64,000 bases of DNA from Linepithema humile (GCF_040581485.1 NC_090132.1:11419001-11483000), one strand, 5' to 3'. Counted from the stretch's first letter, positions 48,902 through 60,827 are shown. Made by a program: numbers and translations. The notes: generated by a model not told the origin, from the letters alone.

Positions 48902-49335
48902 TCAATCGGTATATCCAAGTCTGCAAGCAAGGTCAGTCCATTGCAGACATTCAAGGTCTACAAAGAGATGCGGTCCTGTTGTAAAATTTGTAATTAAATT
49001 TTCATCGGCACATCTTTTACATTTTTTATTTATGTCTTCAATTCTTTGATCAATCGCTATTTGTAAACCGCGCATACTATTTTCATATATCGGTTTAGGG
49101 TTCATTTCCAATACCTTGATACTTTTGTGATCCATCCATTTACATGTTGAGCATTCTTGAGACACATTATACGAGAATGAATTTTCCATTAAATATTTGT
49201 CTATTAACTGACTTACGTTATACGCACAATTCATCGTTCCATCTGTTGGTCGAAAAATTTTATTTAATATTATAGCTCTTTTCTTGTATACTTTTTGTAA
49301 TGTGCTAAATGTAGATATCATTTGAATAAAATCTG
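48902..49335 (-). pseudogene. USP-like zinc-finger fragment (transposon-derived)
   Basis: The minus-strand frame contains GTMNCAYNVSQLIDKYL, QECSTCKW, INKKCKRCADE and GPHLFVDLECLQW. The paired CxxC motifs and PHLFVDLE phrase match the central zinc-finger part of USP domains, in the same layout as the USP in the Helitron at 44671-46296, though in the opposite orientation and diverged. Neither the Cys box nor the His box is present. Homology stops near 49335, where a repeat end begins. It is either a fragment of another Helitron-like element or of a host-derived protease gene. Confidence 0.5.
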
Positions 49336-49912
49336 TTATACAGCGTGTGTCAAAAGTTCCGGGACGGCTGGATAATTTGAAAATACGCATCACAGAGGAA
49401 AATGACCTCGACAAAAGTTGTAGGATTTTTCTCGGACAATCCGATGGTGATCTTAGATTTGGCCTTGCCCGTGACCTTCAAGGTCATTTCAAGGTCAAAT
49501 CAAATTTTTTAAATAGAAACCCCTATTTTTGATTCCAAAATCTAATAGCTGGTGTCAAGAGCTTTTCAAAACACTATAATGAAATTATTTTTCATTAAGT
49601 ACTTTTTGAGTTATGAGGCTTGAAAGTTACAGCATTTTGACATAAAATACAAAATATCTTGTAAAACATTCAATTTTCGGAAATTTTACCTTAATACTTT
49701 TATGCACAAAATAATGAGACGAATCAATTGGTATAAAGAAAACACATAGTTGCTTTCAAGAAAAAATATGTAATTTGCAACATGCAACTGCATACTTTTT
49801 TTTAAAACTAATGTTTCTTTATACCAATTGATTCGTCTCATTATTTTGTGCATAAAAGTATTAAGGTAAGATTTCCGGAAATTGAATGTTTTACAAGATA
49901 TTTTGTACTGTT
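49336..49912. mobile_element. Mariner-end-like sequence plus foldback MITE
   Basis: CAGCGTGTGTCAAAAGTTCC at about 49338 resembles the outer end of mariner-type elements. Within it, AAAATATCTTGTAAAACATT (about 49650) pairs with its reverse complement ending near 49905, with arms of about 100 bp and a ~70-bp loop. No mate of the mariner-like end was found, so it is truncated. Confidence 0.65.
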
Positions 49913-49913
49913 G

Positions 49914-51730
49914 TTATTTTGTTCTTGACTCTCCTTTGAATTTTTTTGGCATTCCTTGTGCCTCTCGAGATTCTCTAGTTTTCGCAACTTTTATTTGTCG
50001 TTGTTTTTCAAGATTCTCGACAATAGGCGGAACAATCTTATCAATGCTTTTATACAATTGCGTAAGAACTTGTTGCGTATTGTATTGCACAACTGCTCCT
50101 GCAATTTTAGCATTATAAGAGCCTCGTTTGCCAAAATTAATGCGTTTTCCACCAATTTCTTTGCAGATTATCGAGTTGAACGATTCTGCAGGATTATTGT
50201 TAAAATTCAGCAACAAGCTGTAAATTAACAGCTTAAATATGAGATCGCTTTTTTTATTCTTTTATACAGGCCGTATGATTTCAGATGTGGTACATAATTT
50301 GTTGTTGTTTTACCATTTTCTGTGCATATACGACCACGTAATTCACATCGCTTATGTTCGCCAAAAATATGGCTAGGAATGTTTAATATATCTTGTTGTA
50401 ATTCTATAGCCTTATGATGTTGAGGTGTTTGTTGCTCTTTTTTTCGTAGCTTCGCTGCTTCTTCTACCTCTTTTCGAATATTCAAAATGTTATTTTTTAT
50501 AACATTTCGCAACGCTACAAATCCATGTTGTTTTTGCGCTTTTGGCTGAGTCGTCTCTACCACAGCTTTCAGCTTTTTACACAAATTGCGAAGCAAATAA
50601 TTGCTGCATTCTATTTTTTTTTACAGTTACTATATGTTCACAATATGATTTATTATCACGAATGGTCTGATATACGCTACTGTCACCATCGGCCATAACC
50701 GTTTTGTAAATCAAACCATGCATTTCGAGGCTACATTTAAAACCTGCGATGGCATTGCTCTCCATTCTTGTGGAACTTGCATTGCGATCAAAATTTTTAT
50801 AGCATTTGTGAATTCTTGGTTTGACATCTTTTCGCTCTGCCATATCACATATTGCACAAAATTTATTGCGAACACCAACAAAGAGAACTTTTTTGGTATA
50901 GTAACCAATTATGGCTCCAATACCGGAAAAACAGTTATAAGCATTGCCGTACGTTCTCTTCATCCAACTACCATCTGCTACTACAGTTATGTACGGAATA
51001 CCGTTTATAATATCGTTTCTCTCGAGAGCGAGTTGTTTTTCAATTTTATTAGCCATTTTCATATTTTTCATGGCTGTTTTTTGAAAATCATCGACTATAT
51101 TGTCTCTGAATGTGATGTACGTTGATTCGGACATGCAAGGAACATTTATGGCTGCACACAGCTCATTCAGCTGGGCATAACCAATTCCTGTTGTAATAGT
51201 TGCTGCTGCAACAGCTGTGTTAATGTCCAATATTTCCGGTTTTGTGAATTCTGACTAGATGCTGTCTTTATAATGACACATTTGGCATTGGAAAAACAAC
51301 TGCGTCATTAATCCACGGCAACGAGAATTTATGAGTTTCCAATCTTTAAATTGGCACTCTATTTCTTGCGCATGATTATTAAATGTTCTGTGGATTTCAC
51401 TCCACATAAAAGCAATATCGACAATGCGACGGCCTTCAAGCAAGTTTTCTTGCACACCATAAGGGTCTAGAAGGGCTTCATTATCAATAACAAGAGTATC
51501 GTTATCGTCGCAATTGTCAACATACGTACCTTTATTTGATGTTGGCTCCATGCACAGCATTACTTGGGTACTACTTTCCGAATCCATTGTATTGGGTAAT
51601 AATCCCACTGATTTATAAAAATCAATGGATTTGGTGCTAGTATCCTTTGTAAGCTTTGTGTTAATGGAGTTACTTATCTTTTGGGCCCCTATCTCCTTCC
51701 ACAACTGTCTCCTACAAAGAAAAATAAATA
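49914..51730 (-). pseudogene. Mutator-like (MULE) transposase, broken by a stop, a frameshift and a gap
   Basis: Read on the minus strand from a TTTCTTTGTAG acceptor near 51720: GRRIVDIAFMWSEIHRTF, SRCRGLMTQLFFQCQMCHYK, an in-frame TAG at 51255, DINTAVAAATITTGIGYAQL, VVADGSWMKRTYGNAY (first catalytic Asp), VGVRNKFCAICDMAE, MADGDSSVYQTI (second Asp), then a one-base shift in an A-run near 50625, CKKLKAVVE, another break near 50225, and NNPAESFNSIICKEIGGKRINF (catalytic Glu). I recognise this as the arthropod Mutator-like transposase domain family. Upstream exons would lie beyond the solo LTR at 51844. It is not functional. Confidence 0.85.
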
Positions 51731-51843
51731 GATTATTTTGCAAAATCTTACAACACAAAAATAATATATGCCACATTTATTATATTTTTTTAAATAATCA
51801 TTTTAATAATATCATTAAAATATCATAAAATAATCATTGAATA

Positions 51844-53087
51844 TGTTACGTCCTAACCTGGAGGGAAAAAGGCGGGTCAGGTATACGGACGGACGCAACA
51901 ATAAAAGTATAAATTTGTGGTGTTTGCTCGCTGGTCGGTATGAGAGGAGGCGACCGCGCGAGCCGAACGATTTCTCTTGGCTGAGAACAGATCAACGATC
52001 GTAATGATGGATATTACGCTGTTAGAGGCCTCAACCAATCGTTCGTGGTTCCCTTTTCTAGTCAAAAGAATTAACTCCTTTTACCAAGGGCGGAACCTCG
52101 TGCAAATTTTCAAAAGGTGAGAGGGGGAGGGGTAGAAGAGGAAGGTAAGAGGTCTTACAACTAATTTAATTATGAAGGTTTTGACTTACTACTTGGATGT
52201 CCTGGAAATATATCTGGATCTTCTTGGGTCGTTCAGTGGTCCGTATTCACGTCGATGTATAATGAATATTGCTCGGAGGTTGGTTTAATATGTTGGAGAA
52301 GCAATTGCCGCGCGCGGTACTTCACTCCTCCGCGACAAGTTTTGGATTTCGGGATAAGAAAGGAATTTTGTGTTAGTCCAGAAATTTCAGGCGTAAAGCG
52401 TGCGGTGGGCCGCACCATGATACGCGGGGATACAGAAATCGATACCACGTGCGGTGGTCCGCACCGAAAATATCGATACTGAGTGCTGATCTGAAGAAAC
52501 AATTAGGAATAAGGCGGGGGTAGGTTGAATGTGTGAGAAATGGTTTTAGTCAAAATATTGTTTAACAAACACGTTTACTATAATTATTGATATACAAGCA
52601 CTTTGAGATAAGAGATTAGAGAAACCGATTGTATCATCGGTTTTTCTAATATTTTAAGGTATGAACTAAGATTCGATTGAGCTGGATTCAGAGATGTTGA
52701 GAGAACTATATTAACTGCTTAACTGCTGCCTTCACGGGTGGGTGTCTTCCCTTTTATACTCGAAATTTTGGGTTTTGGAAGGGAGACATTCCTTCCGAGG
52801 GGTTGTTAATAAAAATAAGATAAAAAAGGTTGTTTGAAGATTAATAGATGGATTGCTCGAATGACATGTATATCGTTCCGTCGGCTTTTCTGTCGGCGAA
52901 AATTCAAAGTCTAATATCGCGGTCGCGTGTCTTATCTCGATAAATTTTTGATTGAAGGCCTAAAAGATTATTATAGTACATTCGGGATCTTAAATCATTA
53001 AAATAATATTCTCGGAACGTTTCTTTGAATTTTCCCGACTGGTCGTGAGAAACTTGTGCAAAGAAAAGGTCCGTACACGACGTAACA
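51844..53087. mobile_element. Solo LTR (1,244 bp) with AATA target duplication
   Basis: It begins TGTTACGTCC and ends GACGTAACA. AATA lies on both sides (51840-51843, 53088-53091). The first ~90 bp match 63914-64000 with a few changes (AAAAAGGCGGG versus AAAGGGGCGGA), showing a multicopy family. The AGTGGTCC...CGGTGGTCC repeats near 52400-52480 and the many small frames are not genes. Confidence 0.88.
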
Positions 53088-53091
53088 AATA

Positions 53092-53267
53092 CATTTAGTA
53101 CATCTTTTTTAATAACTTTTTTGAAAAGTAAAACCCACTCTGAAAAATAAGTGCAGTCCTTTGTTTATAACCTTACATATTATCTTACATAGCTATAACT
53201 AAAAATTATTTTATATAATACAATATACCATAGCACAATACGTGTTTTGACATAGCTATAATTAATA
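53092..53267. other. AT-rich flank, no gene seen
   Basis: Sequence between the solo LTR and the duplicated zinc-finger-like block. No feature is supported. Confidence 0.5.
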
Positions 53268-53432
53268 AACCAAAGCGCTCATGCAAACCGCATTTGGTGC
53301 AAAATATGCAACCAGCACACGAATTGATCGTCTCTGGTATAATTTTTGTATAACCAAAGCGCTCATGCAAACCGCATTTGGTGCAAAATATTTAAAGCAA
53401 CCAGCACACGAATTGATCGTCTCTGGCACTAA
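53268..53432 (-). pseudogene. Duplicated small zinc-finger exon (CAGC...FCTKCGLHERFG)
   Basis: Two ~75-bp direct copies (about 53270-53338 and 53353-53428) read on the minus strand as PETINSCAGC followed by FCTKCGLHERFGYT. One copy keeps C-x2-C-x2-C-x2-C spacing; the other has a 7-bp insertion. The CxxCGLxxRFG ending recalls GATA-type fingers. The block lies upstream of the Mutator-like gene, so it may be a remnant of its N-terminal zinc finger. Confidence 0.45.
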
Positions 53433-53451
53433 CTACCGTACATAATATATA

Positions 53452-53674
53452 CACTACCGTTCAAAAATTTTGCCCACCCAATTTTTTTGCTTTTTTATAG
53501 AAATTAAAATTTTTTTTTTGAGAAACTTTTTTTAAAGTTTTTCTGAACAGTTTCTCTTATGAGTTCTTTTCTTAAAGAAATGAAAGTGAAAAAATTATTT
53601 AGCTCCAAAATAATAAGTGAAAATAAATAATTTTTCGTAAAAATGTAAGAGACAAATACTTTTGAGCGGTAGTG
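53452..53674. mobile_element. Mariner-type MITE, 223 bp, TA target duplication
   Basis: CACTACCGTTCAAAA at the left end pairs with TTTTGAGCGGTAGTG at the right end, flanked by TA on both sides (53450-53451, 53675-53676). Non-coding. Confidence 0.88.
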
Positions 53675-53676
53675 TA

Positions 53677-53922
53677 TATATAATCAATCAATAAACAAAG
53701 GACTGTATTCTTACTTTTCAGAAATAGTAATTATTTGACGATTATGTTTGTACGTAATAAATTAAGTGATTAACAAAGAGAGATGATTAAATAGAAAGAA
53801 ACACACGCGGATTACATATTTATTACAAACATACGTGCACGTAATGAATAGATATAACTAAATATACAGAGAAAGATAAAGAGAAAAAAAAACAGTGAGA
53901 AAGAAAAAGGAATGAGCGGTAA
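53677..53922. other. Flank of the R1-clade LINE, no gene seen
   Basis: AT- and purine-rich sequence up to the LINE poly(A) end. Confidence 0.5.
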
Positions 53923-54463
53923 TTTTTTTTTTTTTTTTTTTTTTTATGAGGCAGGGGAAATTCTTTATGGATACCCACGGGTCCCGGGGGGGGGAATCCC
54001 GTGGATTATGTGGGAGTCTCCTGAGAAGATGTCTCAGGCATACCCACTAAAACCCCTGCCGATAGCCTTCCTGGACCATGTAGAGGGAGGGTGAGGCATC
54101 ACCAGCGGTATTCATCTCACCCTCCCTCAGGTCTGACTGAGAAATCGGTCTCCTCGCGGGGAGGGATGGGGACTTGCGTCCCTACTCCCTCCTATGAGTA
54201 CCTTCTATTACGGGAAAGGCCGGGCTACCGCGACCTTTCCTCGCCCTCCCGTGTTTGGTGGGGGGCTGAGGTCAGCCGGGAGCCCCCGCTTCCGACTGAC
54301 CCCCCGCCGGAGGAGAGATAGAATTCCGATAAACCTACGGTATCTCCCCTCCGGCCATTTAAGTTGGAGGGACCCTGTCTGGATCCCTCCTAGGGGGAAT
54401 ACTCCCCGGGGGTTGATGGTGACGCACTTATAGTGCGTGCCACCGCCCGAAGAGGCCCTCTGT

Positions 54464-54870
54464 TTAACTGTCCCCTTGGGGGCGGGGGGGTTGTGTTGGC
54501 AGCGGTAGAGGAGGGGAATCATCTCTTCCCCCCACCGCCCCCCCCCCCCTTTTCCTTCTCTCCGCCTCCTCCTTCTGCGACATTACGCTGCTACAGAAGG
54601 AGGAGACGGCCCTCCATTTATCCTCTCCCTCCAGCATAGCTCTCACTAATGCTGGAAGGGAGAGGTCCTCGCCAACCACTGCGGTCAGAACCCGGCGTTT
54701 CCCCTCCCATGCTTCACACTCCACGAGAGTGTGTCGCGCCGAGTCCAGACCGGCCGCGCAGTGGTGACACCTGGTCGTATACTCCCTACCGATCCTGCAC
54801 AGGTAGTCACCGAAGCAACCGTGCCCGGTGAGCACCTGTGTCAGGTGGAACCCGATTCCGCGTCCCCTCT
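54464..54870 (-). pseudogene. R1-clade LINE ORF2, C-terminal zinc-finger segment
   Basis: LTGHGCFGDYL...CHHCAAGLDSARHTLVEC is the C-terminal CCHC-type motif of R1-clade ORF2 proteins, out of frame with the RT piece (shift near 54870). Confidence 0.85.
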
Positions 54871-54877
54871 TGTCCGC

Positions 54878-56110
54878 CTATTTGGGAAGACAGGGTTGGA
54901 TGGCCTGGGTGGTCCATCTGCCCGCCTTGGAGCTAATTAGGGAGGCCTGCCACGCCTCCATGGCTCCCTGGCGGGCGTCCCTCCTGAGCCTAGCCACGAC
55001 TCGTGGTAATAGGCGGGCGCTCCCGGGCCGGTCTGGGTCCCTCGTACGCCAATAGAATTCAGCGCACGAGTTCGCCAGGAACTCGGCCGGGAGGAGGCCC
55101 GCCAGAGCCGTGGCCGCCGCGAACGACGCCGTGCAGTAGGCCCGGATCAGCCTGATGGCCAGCCGGCGCTGTTGACGATGTAACATCGCTTGTATGCGCC
55201 GACTGGCCGCGACCCTGTCAGCCCACACCGGTGCCCCGTAGAGGAGTACCGATTGGACGACGTTCGCGTAGAATCTTCTGACTCTGTTTCTAGGACCACC
55301 CAAGTTCGGAAGAAGGCGACCTAACGCAGTCGCCATCCTATCCGCTTTGGGGGTTATCCCAGCGAAATGCTGCTCAAACCCCCAAAGTCCATCCAGAGTG
55401 AGGCCCAGATACCTCATCTGGGTCCCCATCCGGACGCGGACCTCCCCCACCCAAATCTGGGTGGGGGGAGAACGCCCCGAGGCCCTGTCATAAAAGAACA
55501 GGGCTTCCGTCTTCTGCGGAGCGACCTCGAGTCCCATCGTTCGTATGGAGTATACGACCGCTCGGGTGGCGGCATTCGCCGCGTCCCGGGCCTCTCTGCA
55601 GCTCTTCCCCCGGGCCACCACCAGGGTGTCGTCTGCATAACACAGCAAACGACAGCCCGGAGGAAGCGCCGTGCGGAGCACTCTGTCGTATGTGAGGTTC
55701 CATAATAGGGGTCCTAACACCGACCCCTGAGGAACCCCGCAACAGACTTTTCTTTGGCTTACCCGCTCCAGTTGATCTCTGTACTGGAGCGTTTTGTCAC
55801 GAAAGTAGTCCCAAAGGACCTCTCTTATGTATGGGGGAAGGCCATGGAACTCCATGGCCTCCCCCACACATTTCCAGGGGAGGGAGTTGAAGGCGTTGAC
55901 GATGTCCAGCGACACCGCCAACGCCACATCCCCCTCCCTTACAATCTGGTCCGAGAGGGCCCGCAGATGCATAATCGCATCTGTTGTGGATCGGGCCTCT
56001 CGGAACCCAAATTGATCCTCCGATAAATTGGGACCATCCCGCGACAGGTGCTGGACGATTCGGCCGGCAATGATTCTTTCGAACATGGCCTTTCGAACAG
56101 CTTGCCGACC
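54878..56110 (-). pseudogene. R1-clade LINE ORF2, reverse transcriptase core
   Basis: The piece carries FERIIAGRIVQHL, EDQFGFREARSTTDAI, the AVSLDIVNAFNSLPW block (motif A), GVPQGSVLGPLLW (motif B) and CYADDTLVVA (YADD active site), then GLTLDGLW and the thumb. All RT motifs are present. The frame is lost upstream near 56110 and at its 3' end by a stop at 54878. Confidence 0.92.
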
Positions 56111-56850
56111 TTGTCCAGCAGGCAAATCGGCCTGTAAGCCGAAGGTTGCTCCGCCGGTTTCCCCTCCTTGCGAAGTAGCACAAGGTTTGCTTTCTTCCAC
56201 AAGGAGGGGAAGGTGCCCGTCCTGAGGCACGCGTTATATAATCTCCTCAGGCGGGCACCCACCACGCCAAAGGCCAAGGTCCATACACGGCCGGGAACCC
56301 CGTCCGGGCCGGGGGCTTTACCAGCAGCCCCCAGCCTTTTGGCCGCCTCGGATAGCTCCCTCTCTGATATCCCCAGGTCCTCGGTCCAGTCGGTGGGGTC
56401 CCCCTTAGGGGGGATGTGAGTGTCTTTTACAGGAAAGAGACTCCCCACCACCTGGTCGAGGAACCCGGGGTCCAGCGTCTCCGAGATTGGGAGCGTCGCC
56501 GGTCTCAATCTGTTGAGTACCAGACGGTACGGACGCCCCCAAGGGTCCCGATCGAGCTCAGCGAGCAGCTCCTCCCAGACCTTGGCCTTGGCCCTGCCGA
56601 TGGCTGTCCGCAGGGAGCACCTCGCGGCCAGGTACTTCTCGCGCACCTTGGCAGTACTTTTGTCCTCTCCACCTGCCCGTCGTCGGGCCCTGAGGAGATC
56701 GCGTCTAGCGGCGTTTGCGCTCCTTCGCAGTTCTGCGATCTCCTCGTTCCACCAATACGTAGCCCGACGGGGGGCGGGCTTCGACCGGGGCATGGCCATG
56801 TCGCACATGCGCACATGTCCCCGATCTCCTCGACTTCGGCCCCGGTGTCG
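56111..56850 (-). pseudogene. R1-clade LINE ORF2, linker and RT N-terminal region
   Basis: YWWNEEIAELRRSANAARRDL, KAPGPDGVPGRVW (RT motif 0/1) and SLWKKANLVLLRKEGKP...YRPICLLDKVGKL are typical of the segment between endonuclease and RT motif A. It is bounded by frameshifts near 56850 and 56110. Confidence 0.88.
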
Positions 56851-57620
56851 ACGAGGTCGGGAGGATCCGACCACGCCTCCACCAAGGCCGCCGCCACCAA
56901 TCTGTCTTGGTTTATTTGGGCTAGTGCCCACCTTCTAGGGGGTTTTTCGCCCCTCAGACGATGGCGGCGGGTCAGCACCTCCTGGGGGGTGGCGTTCAGG
57001 ACCATCTCTATATAGAGATAGTCCGAGAGGGACTCTCGGTTTGCCACCTCCCAGGTCCTCACCAAGTCCGCTGCCCGGAGAGAAGCCCACGTCAAGTCGA
57101 CAATGGACTCCCCCCGGGGGCGGATGCAGGTGCTATTCGACCCCCTGTTCTGCAACAGGAGGCCAAGACCCGCCGCCCAAGTCAACACGGCCTCACCCCT
57201 GATGTTGGTGAACCGGGAATCCCATTCCTGAGCCCAGGCGTTGAAGTCCCCGGCCACCAACACGGGATGGGGGAGGCACCGGCGAATGCCCGCCCCTATT
57301 GCCTGCAAGTGTTCTCTAAACTCGGGGTGAGGCCGCTTTGGTGGGGCGTATACCCCCACCACGTATAAGGCACCCCATCGCGCTATGACGAACCCCTCCC
57401 CCCGTTCCACTAGGGTAAGGCGGGGGGAGCGCGGGGAGTGCTTCCTCACAATGGCGACGGAGCCGCTCGAGGCCGAGACCCAGTTAGGATCGGATTCCGG
57501 CACCCGATACGGCTCCGCCACCACTCCTAGTCCCGCATCACTCTCGCACAGATCCTCCATGAACAGGTCTTGGGCCCGGCGAGCGTGATTTAGGTTGGCC
57601 TGGAGGAGTTTTGTGGACAT
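56850..57620 (-). pseudogene. R1-clade LINE ORF2, APE-type endonuclease
   Basis: The ORF2 start reads MSTKLLQANLNHARRAQDLF with the LQ-N motif; E in VVAEPY, GDFNAWAQEWDS and the SDYLYIEM block follow. In this family the last motif is usually SDH, so Tyr at that position is a change that may weaken catalysis. The endonuclease nicks the target for target-primed reverse transcription. Confidence 0.88.
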
Positions 57621-57693
57621 TATTGATTCTTAGGAACCTGTCCCTCCTCCAGGCCACTCGTGCCTGCTGTTTCGGCGGCAGCTGGCGGTGGAT

Positions 57694-59169
57694 CTATGTC
57701 CATGGCCTCCGTAGGGGGATTTGATTCCCCCTTTTTGGACGGCTTCGCCGCTGCCGCCTGTATGCCCTCCTTGGTTTTGGGAGGGGGGATGGGTGCCTGT
57801 GTGGCAGCTCCCCCTTCTTCTTATTGCCCCCCTTGGGGGGCTTACACGCCGGCCCCCCCATGCGGTGAGAGGCCGGTCGACCCGCATCATGGCACACGGC
57901 GCATTTAGCCTGCGCCGTGCACCCCCGGGCCTCGTGTCTCATTTCACCGAAGCGGTAGCATATACCGCTGCGGTCAACATTTGTATTGGGGCATGTTGCC
58001 CTTACATGGCCCCTCTCCATACATTTATAACATTGGAGGGGGCGCGCCTCCAAGAGTTCTACCCGGGCTCGGAAGAACCCGTCTATTATTATGTGCCCCT
58101 CCTGGGCGACCTTATTGGCCGTCCTGAGGGGGCACTTCGCCCAGGCCGTGTACAGGCCTCTGGGGATGGGGGAGGATTTTATGTCCCCCACTTTGACCTC
58201 GGTGGGGGAGCATTCTCCCCTCTCCGCCACGGCTCGAGCAACGCTCTCTGCCGTGGTCGACGGAGCTAGATCCCGGATACGGATCTCGCCCATTTTCTGG
58301 GGTCGATTGATCCGTATCTCGGGTCTATCGGCGAACATGTTGCGCATTTTTTGCGCCAACATGTCCGCGCGCTTCTGTCCTTCGGGGCCCGGTATTTGAA
58401 TAATAAGGGCCCCCGTTTGGCCCGCTTTGGGTGTCGTCGGGGGGATTCCCATCTCCTTGAGGGAGATCTCCCCGGTGACCCTTTTCATCACCGCGGCGTA
58501 TTCCCCCACTGGACATATGAGGGAAACAGCCGCGGTGTTGGGCACCTTCCTCTTTTTCTTTTCCCTCCTCCCCTTTTCCTCCCCGGTGCCCTGTTTGGGC
58601 GGAGAGGGAGGAGATTTGGGGGCGGCTTTGGGAACCACTTTTGTGGTTCCCTGGGCGCTTTTCACCCCTGCACTGGAAGGAGGAGGAGTTACCTTCTTCT
58701 TCATCGATCTCCTCTTCACCACTTCTGTAAACAGAAGTGGTGTGTCCTGTTGCTGCTTCTGCTGTTGCTGCTGCACTGTGGCAGTTGTATCTGCAGCAAT
58801 TTTCCCTCCGTGGGGGATCGATTGTCTTGGCTTGTCGGCCAGGACTTTCTTTTCCCCTTTAGGGGGAAGGGAAGGGCCGGCAGTAGGCTGTCGCACAGCG
58901 ACGGACTGCATCGGCACCTTCTCTTTCCCCTTCTTTCCACTCCCCCTCCCGGAATCCCCGATGAGAGGAGCCACCCTCTTAACGGAGGGTGGACCCCCAT
59001 CACCAGGAGACCCGGAGGTAGGGGGATTAGGCAAGGAGGGAGGAAGCAGGCTATCCCTAAGCTCCCTCATCATGATGGGAAGCAATTCTCCAAGCTGTTT
59101 CCTCACTGCCTGTTCGACAATTTCGGCCAGGCCGCCGGGTACGAGGATATTGCTGGTCACCACCGGCAA
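57694..59169 (-). pseudogene. R1-clade LINE ORF1, C-terminal part with zinc knuckles
   Basis: The frame has a Pro/Lys-rich linker, an RRM-like segment (IRIRDLAPSTTAESVARAV), then CYKCMERGHVRATC, CYRFGEMRHEARGC and CAVCHDAGRPASHRMGGPAC. The middle knuckle has Phe where a Cys is expected. ORF1 binds the element RNA. The upstream half is in two other frames (59296-60178). Confidence 0.88.
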
Positions 59170-59295
59170 GGGGCGATCCTCCAGGATCTTTACGGCTCCC
59201 TTAGGTCTCCTTGCCTGGGGGTCTCCTTGCCGGGAAGTTGACCAGATCTTCCCTCGTAATCGTCATCATGGGGGAAGGTTCGGGGAGTGGAGTCT

Positions 59296-60178
59296 CTACC
59301 GACCCCCCATGACGATTTCCTCCATCTCCTCGTTCTTCCCTGCGGCCCTGGCCTTAGACCGGGTAGTAAGGGGTGAGGGAAGTGGGGAGGTTCTATCCCT
59401 CTCCTCCCTCTCCCTGCAGAGGTCAGCCACCTCCTGCTCCAAGCGGCGGTTCGCCGCGAGGATCTTCTTCGACATTGTCATTGGCGGAGGAAGGGGCTCT
59501 CCCCGCGATGGAATCGTAAAACCCCTTCTCCGCCCTTTCCGCCAGGGTCGCCGCTCCTGCTTCCAAAGAGGAGGCCGCCGCACAAAGCAGCCCAGCCAGG
59601 TTCCCCTTAAGGCCCTTTGAGACCCTGGCGACCTCTAGGATAGACTTGGTGTCATTCCTGAGGTCGTCCAGAATCTGCTGGACCGGTGCTGCCTCATATC
59701 GCACAACCTTGCTTTTTACTTTTTCCACAAATTTATGATATCGCTCGGTTGTGCGATCCGTCTCGTGGTGAGGATTTATTATCCTCTCGGCGACCCTTTG
59801 GTGGAGCTCCTCTATTCGCTCCACGGCCTTCTCCCTCCTTTTTCGGGCGGTGTGCTGCCCGATGTTTGCGGGATCTGTCGCGGGGCGTCCCCGTGGATCC
59901 TCCTTTTGAGCCTGTGCTCTGAGGATCTCAAGATCCTCCTCATCTGAGGATAAGAGGCCACTCCTTCTCATCCTCTTTTCCCTCTTTCTCCTCCGTTCTT
60001 TGGAGGAGGGAGAGTCAGGGAGGTTGGTGGTATCCTCCCTGACCTTCCGTGGCCTCTTGGCCCCAATCGATAAGGCGCTGTTTTTTGTGACAGACGATAG
60101 TCTGTCACCCTCATCGTCTGAGCCCAGGTCTATGGAGGTAACCCCAGAGAGGGTGTCAGAGAGGAAATAAAAAGACAT
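59296..60178 (-). pseudogene. R1-clade LINE ORF1, N-terminal part (coiled coil), frameshifted
   Basis: Two overlapping pieces (60178-59423 and 59583-59296) encode acidic, then basic (KERRRKREKRMRRSG) segments and a helical VERIEELHQRVAERI region, continuing in a second frame as AANRRLEQEVADLCRERE. They lead into the piece at 59169. Confidence 0.75.
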
Positions 60179-60323
60179 ACTTTATGTCTTTTCATTTCCT
60201 CTTTCCCTTTGGATTGGAAAGGAGAATAGAAGAGATGAAGAGAGACGGAGAGAATGAGAGGGAAGGGGAAAGGAAAAAAGGGAAAGGAGAAAGAGGGAAA
60301 ATAGAAATAAAAATGAGAGAAGA

Positions 60324-60827
60324 ATGATAGAAAGGAGGATGGAAAAAAAAGAGAGAGAAGAGAGGAGAAAGAATCTGGTAATAAAAGGAATAAAGGTAAA
60401 GGAAGAGAAAAGGAAAGAAGCGGTAGAAGGATTAATGAAGGATATAGAAGCGAAGATAAAGATATTAGAGATATGGAGGATAGCGCAGGATAGAGAAAAA
60501 GGAAAAGAAATAGTGGGGATAAGGCTGGAGAATAAGGAGAAAAGGAAGGAGATATGGGAGAGAAAGAAAATGCTTAAGGGTAGAAAGGAAAGAATAGTAG
60601 AGGACTGGACATGGAAGGAAAGGAGGATGAGATGGAAATTGGAGGAGATAGCCAGGGAAGAGGAAAGGAAAGGGAAAAGTGTATGGATAGAATATGGAAG
60701 AGTAAAAATAAATGGGCAATGGTGGAAGTGGGATGAGGAGGAGGAGGTGCTAAGAGACGGGAAAGGTTACACAAAAGTAGGGGGACAGGGGGAAGGGAGA
60801 TTGGGGAGGGAGGGAAGCATAGGATAG
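60324..60827 (+). CDS. Purine-rich LINE ORF1-like RNA-binding protein, 167 aa
   Basis: A Lys/Glu/Arg-rich N-terminal coiled coil is followed by NLVIKGIKVKE, a KEIVGIRLENKEKRKEIW block and IEDWTWKERRMRWKLEEIA...KINGQWWKWDEE. This layout (coiled coil, RRM-like domain, C-terminal domain) resembles L1-type ORF1p. The composition is shaped by purine bias, so similarity must be read with care. The frame is open and slightly overlaps no other gene. Confidence 0.6.
   Translation: MIERRMEKKEREERRKNLVIKGIKVKEEKRKEAVEGLMKDIEAKIKILEIWRIAQDREKGKEIVGIRLENKEKRKEIWERKKMLKGRKERIVEDWTWKERRMRWKLEEIAREEERKGKSVWIEYGRVKINGQWWKWDEEEEVLRDGKGYTKVGGQGEGRLGREGSIG

Larger units (their letters stand above)
53923..60180 (-). 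mobile_element. R1-clade non-LTR retrotransposon, nearly full length (about 6.3 kb)
   Basis: On the minus strand it carries ORF1 (zinc-knuckle Gag-like), ORF2 (APE-type endonuclease, RT, C-terminal CCHC) and ends in a run of about 23 A (T on the plus strand, 53923-53945). GC-rich composition contrasts sharply with the AT-rich surroundings. The 3' flank is not 28S rDNA, so this is not a canonical R1 insertion; it is probably a dispersed R1-clade lineage. Several frameshifts inactivate it. Confidence 0.9.

Noticed and set aside
58427..59620. Long plus-strand frames (up to 397 codons) across the R1-clade LINE
   Set aside because: They are antisense shadows in GC-rich coding DNA; the minus strand carries the zinc knuckles and RT motifs.
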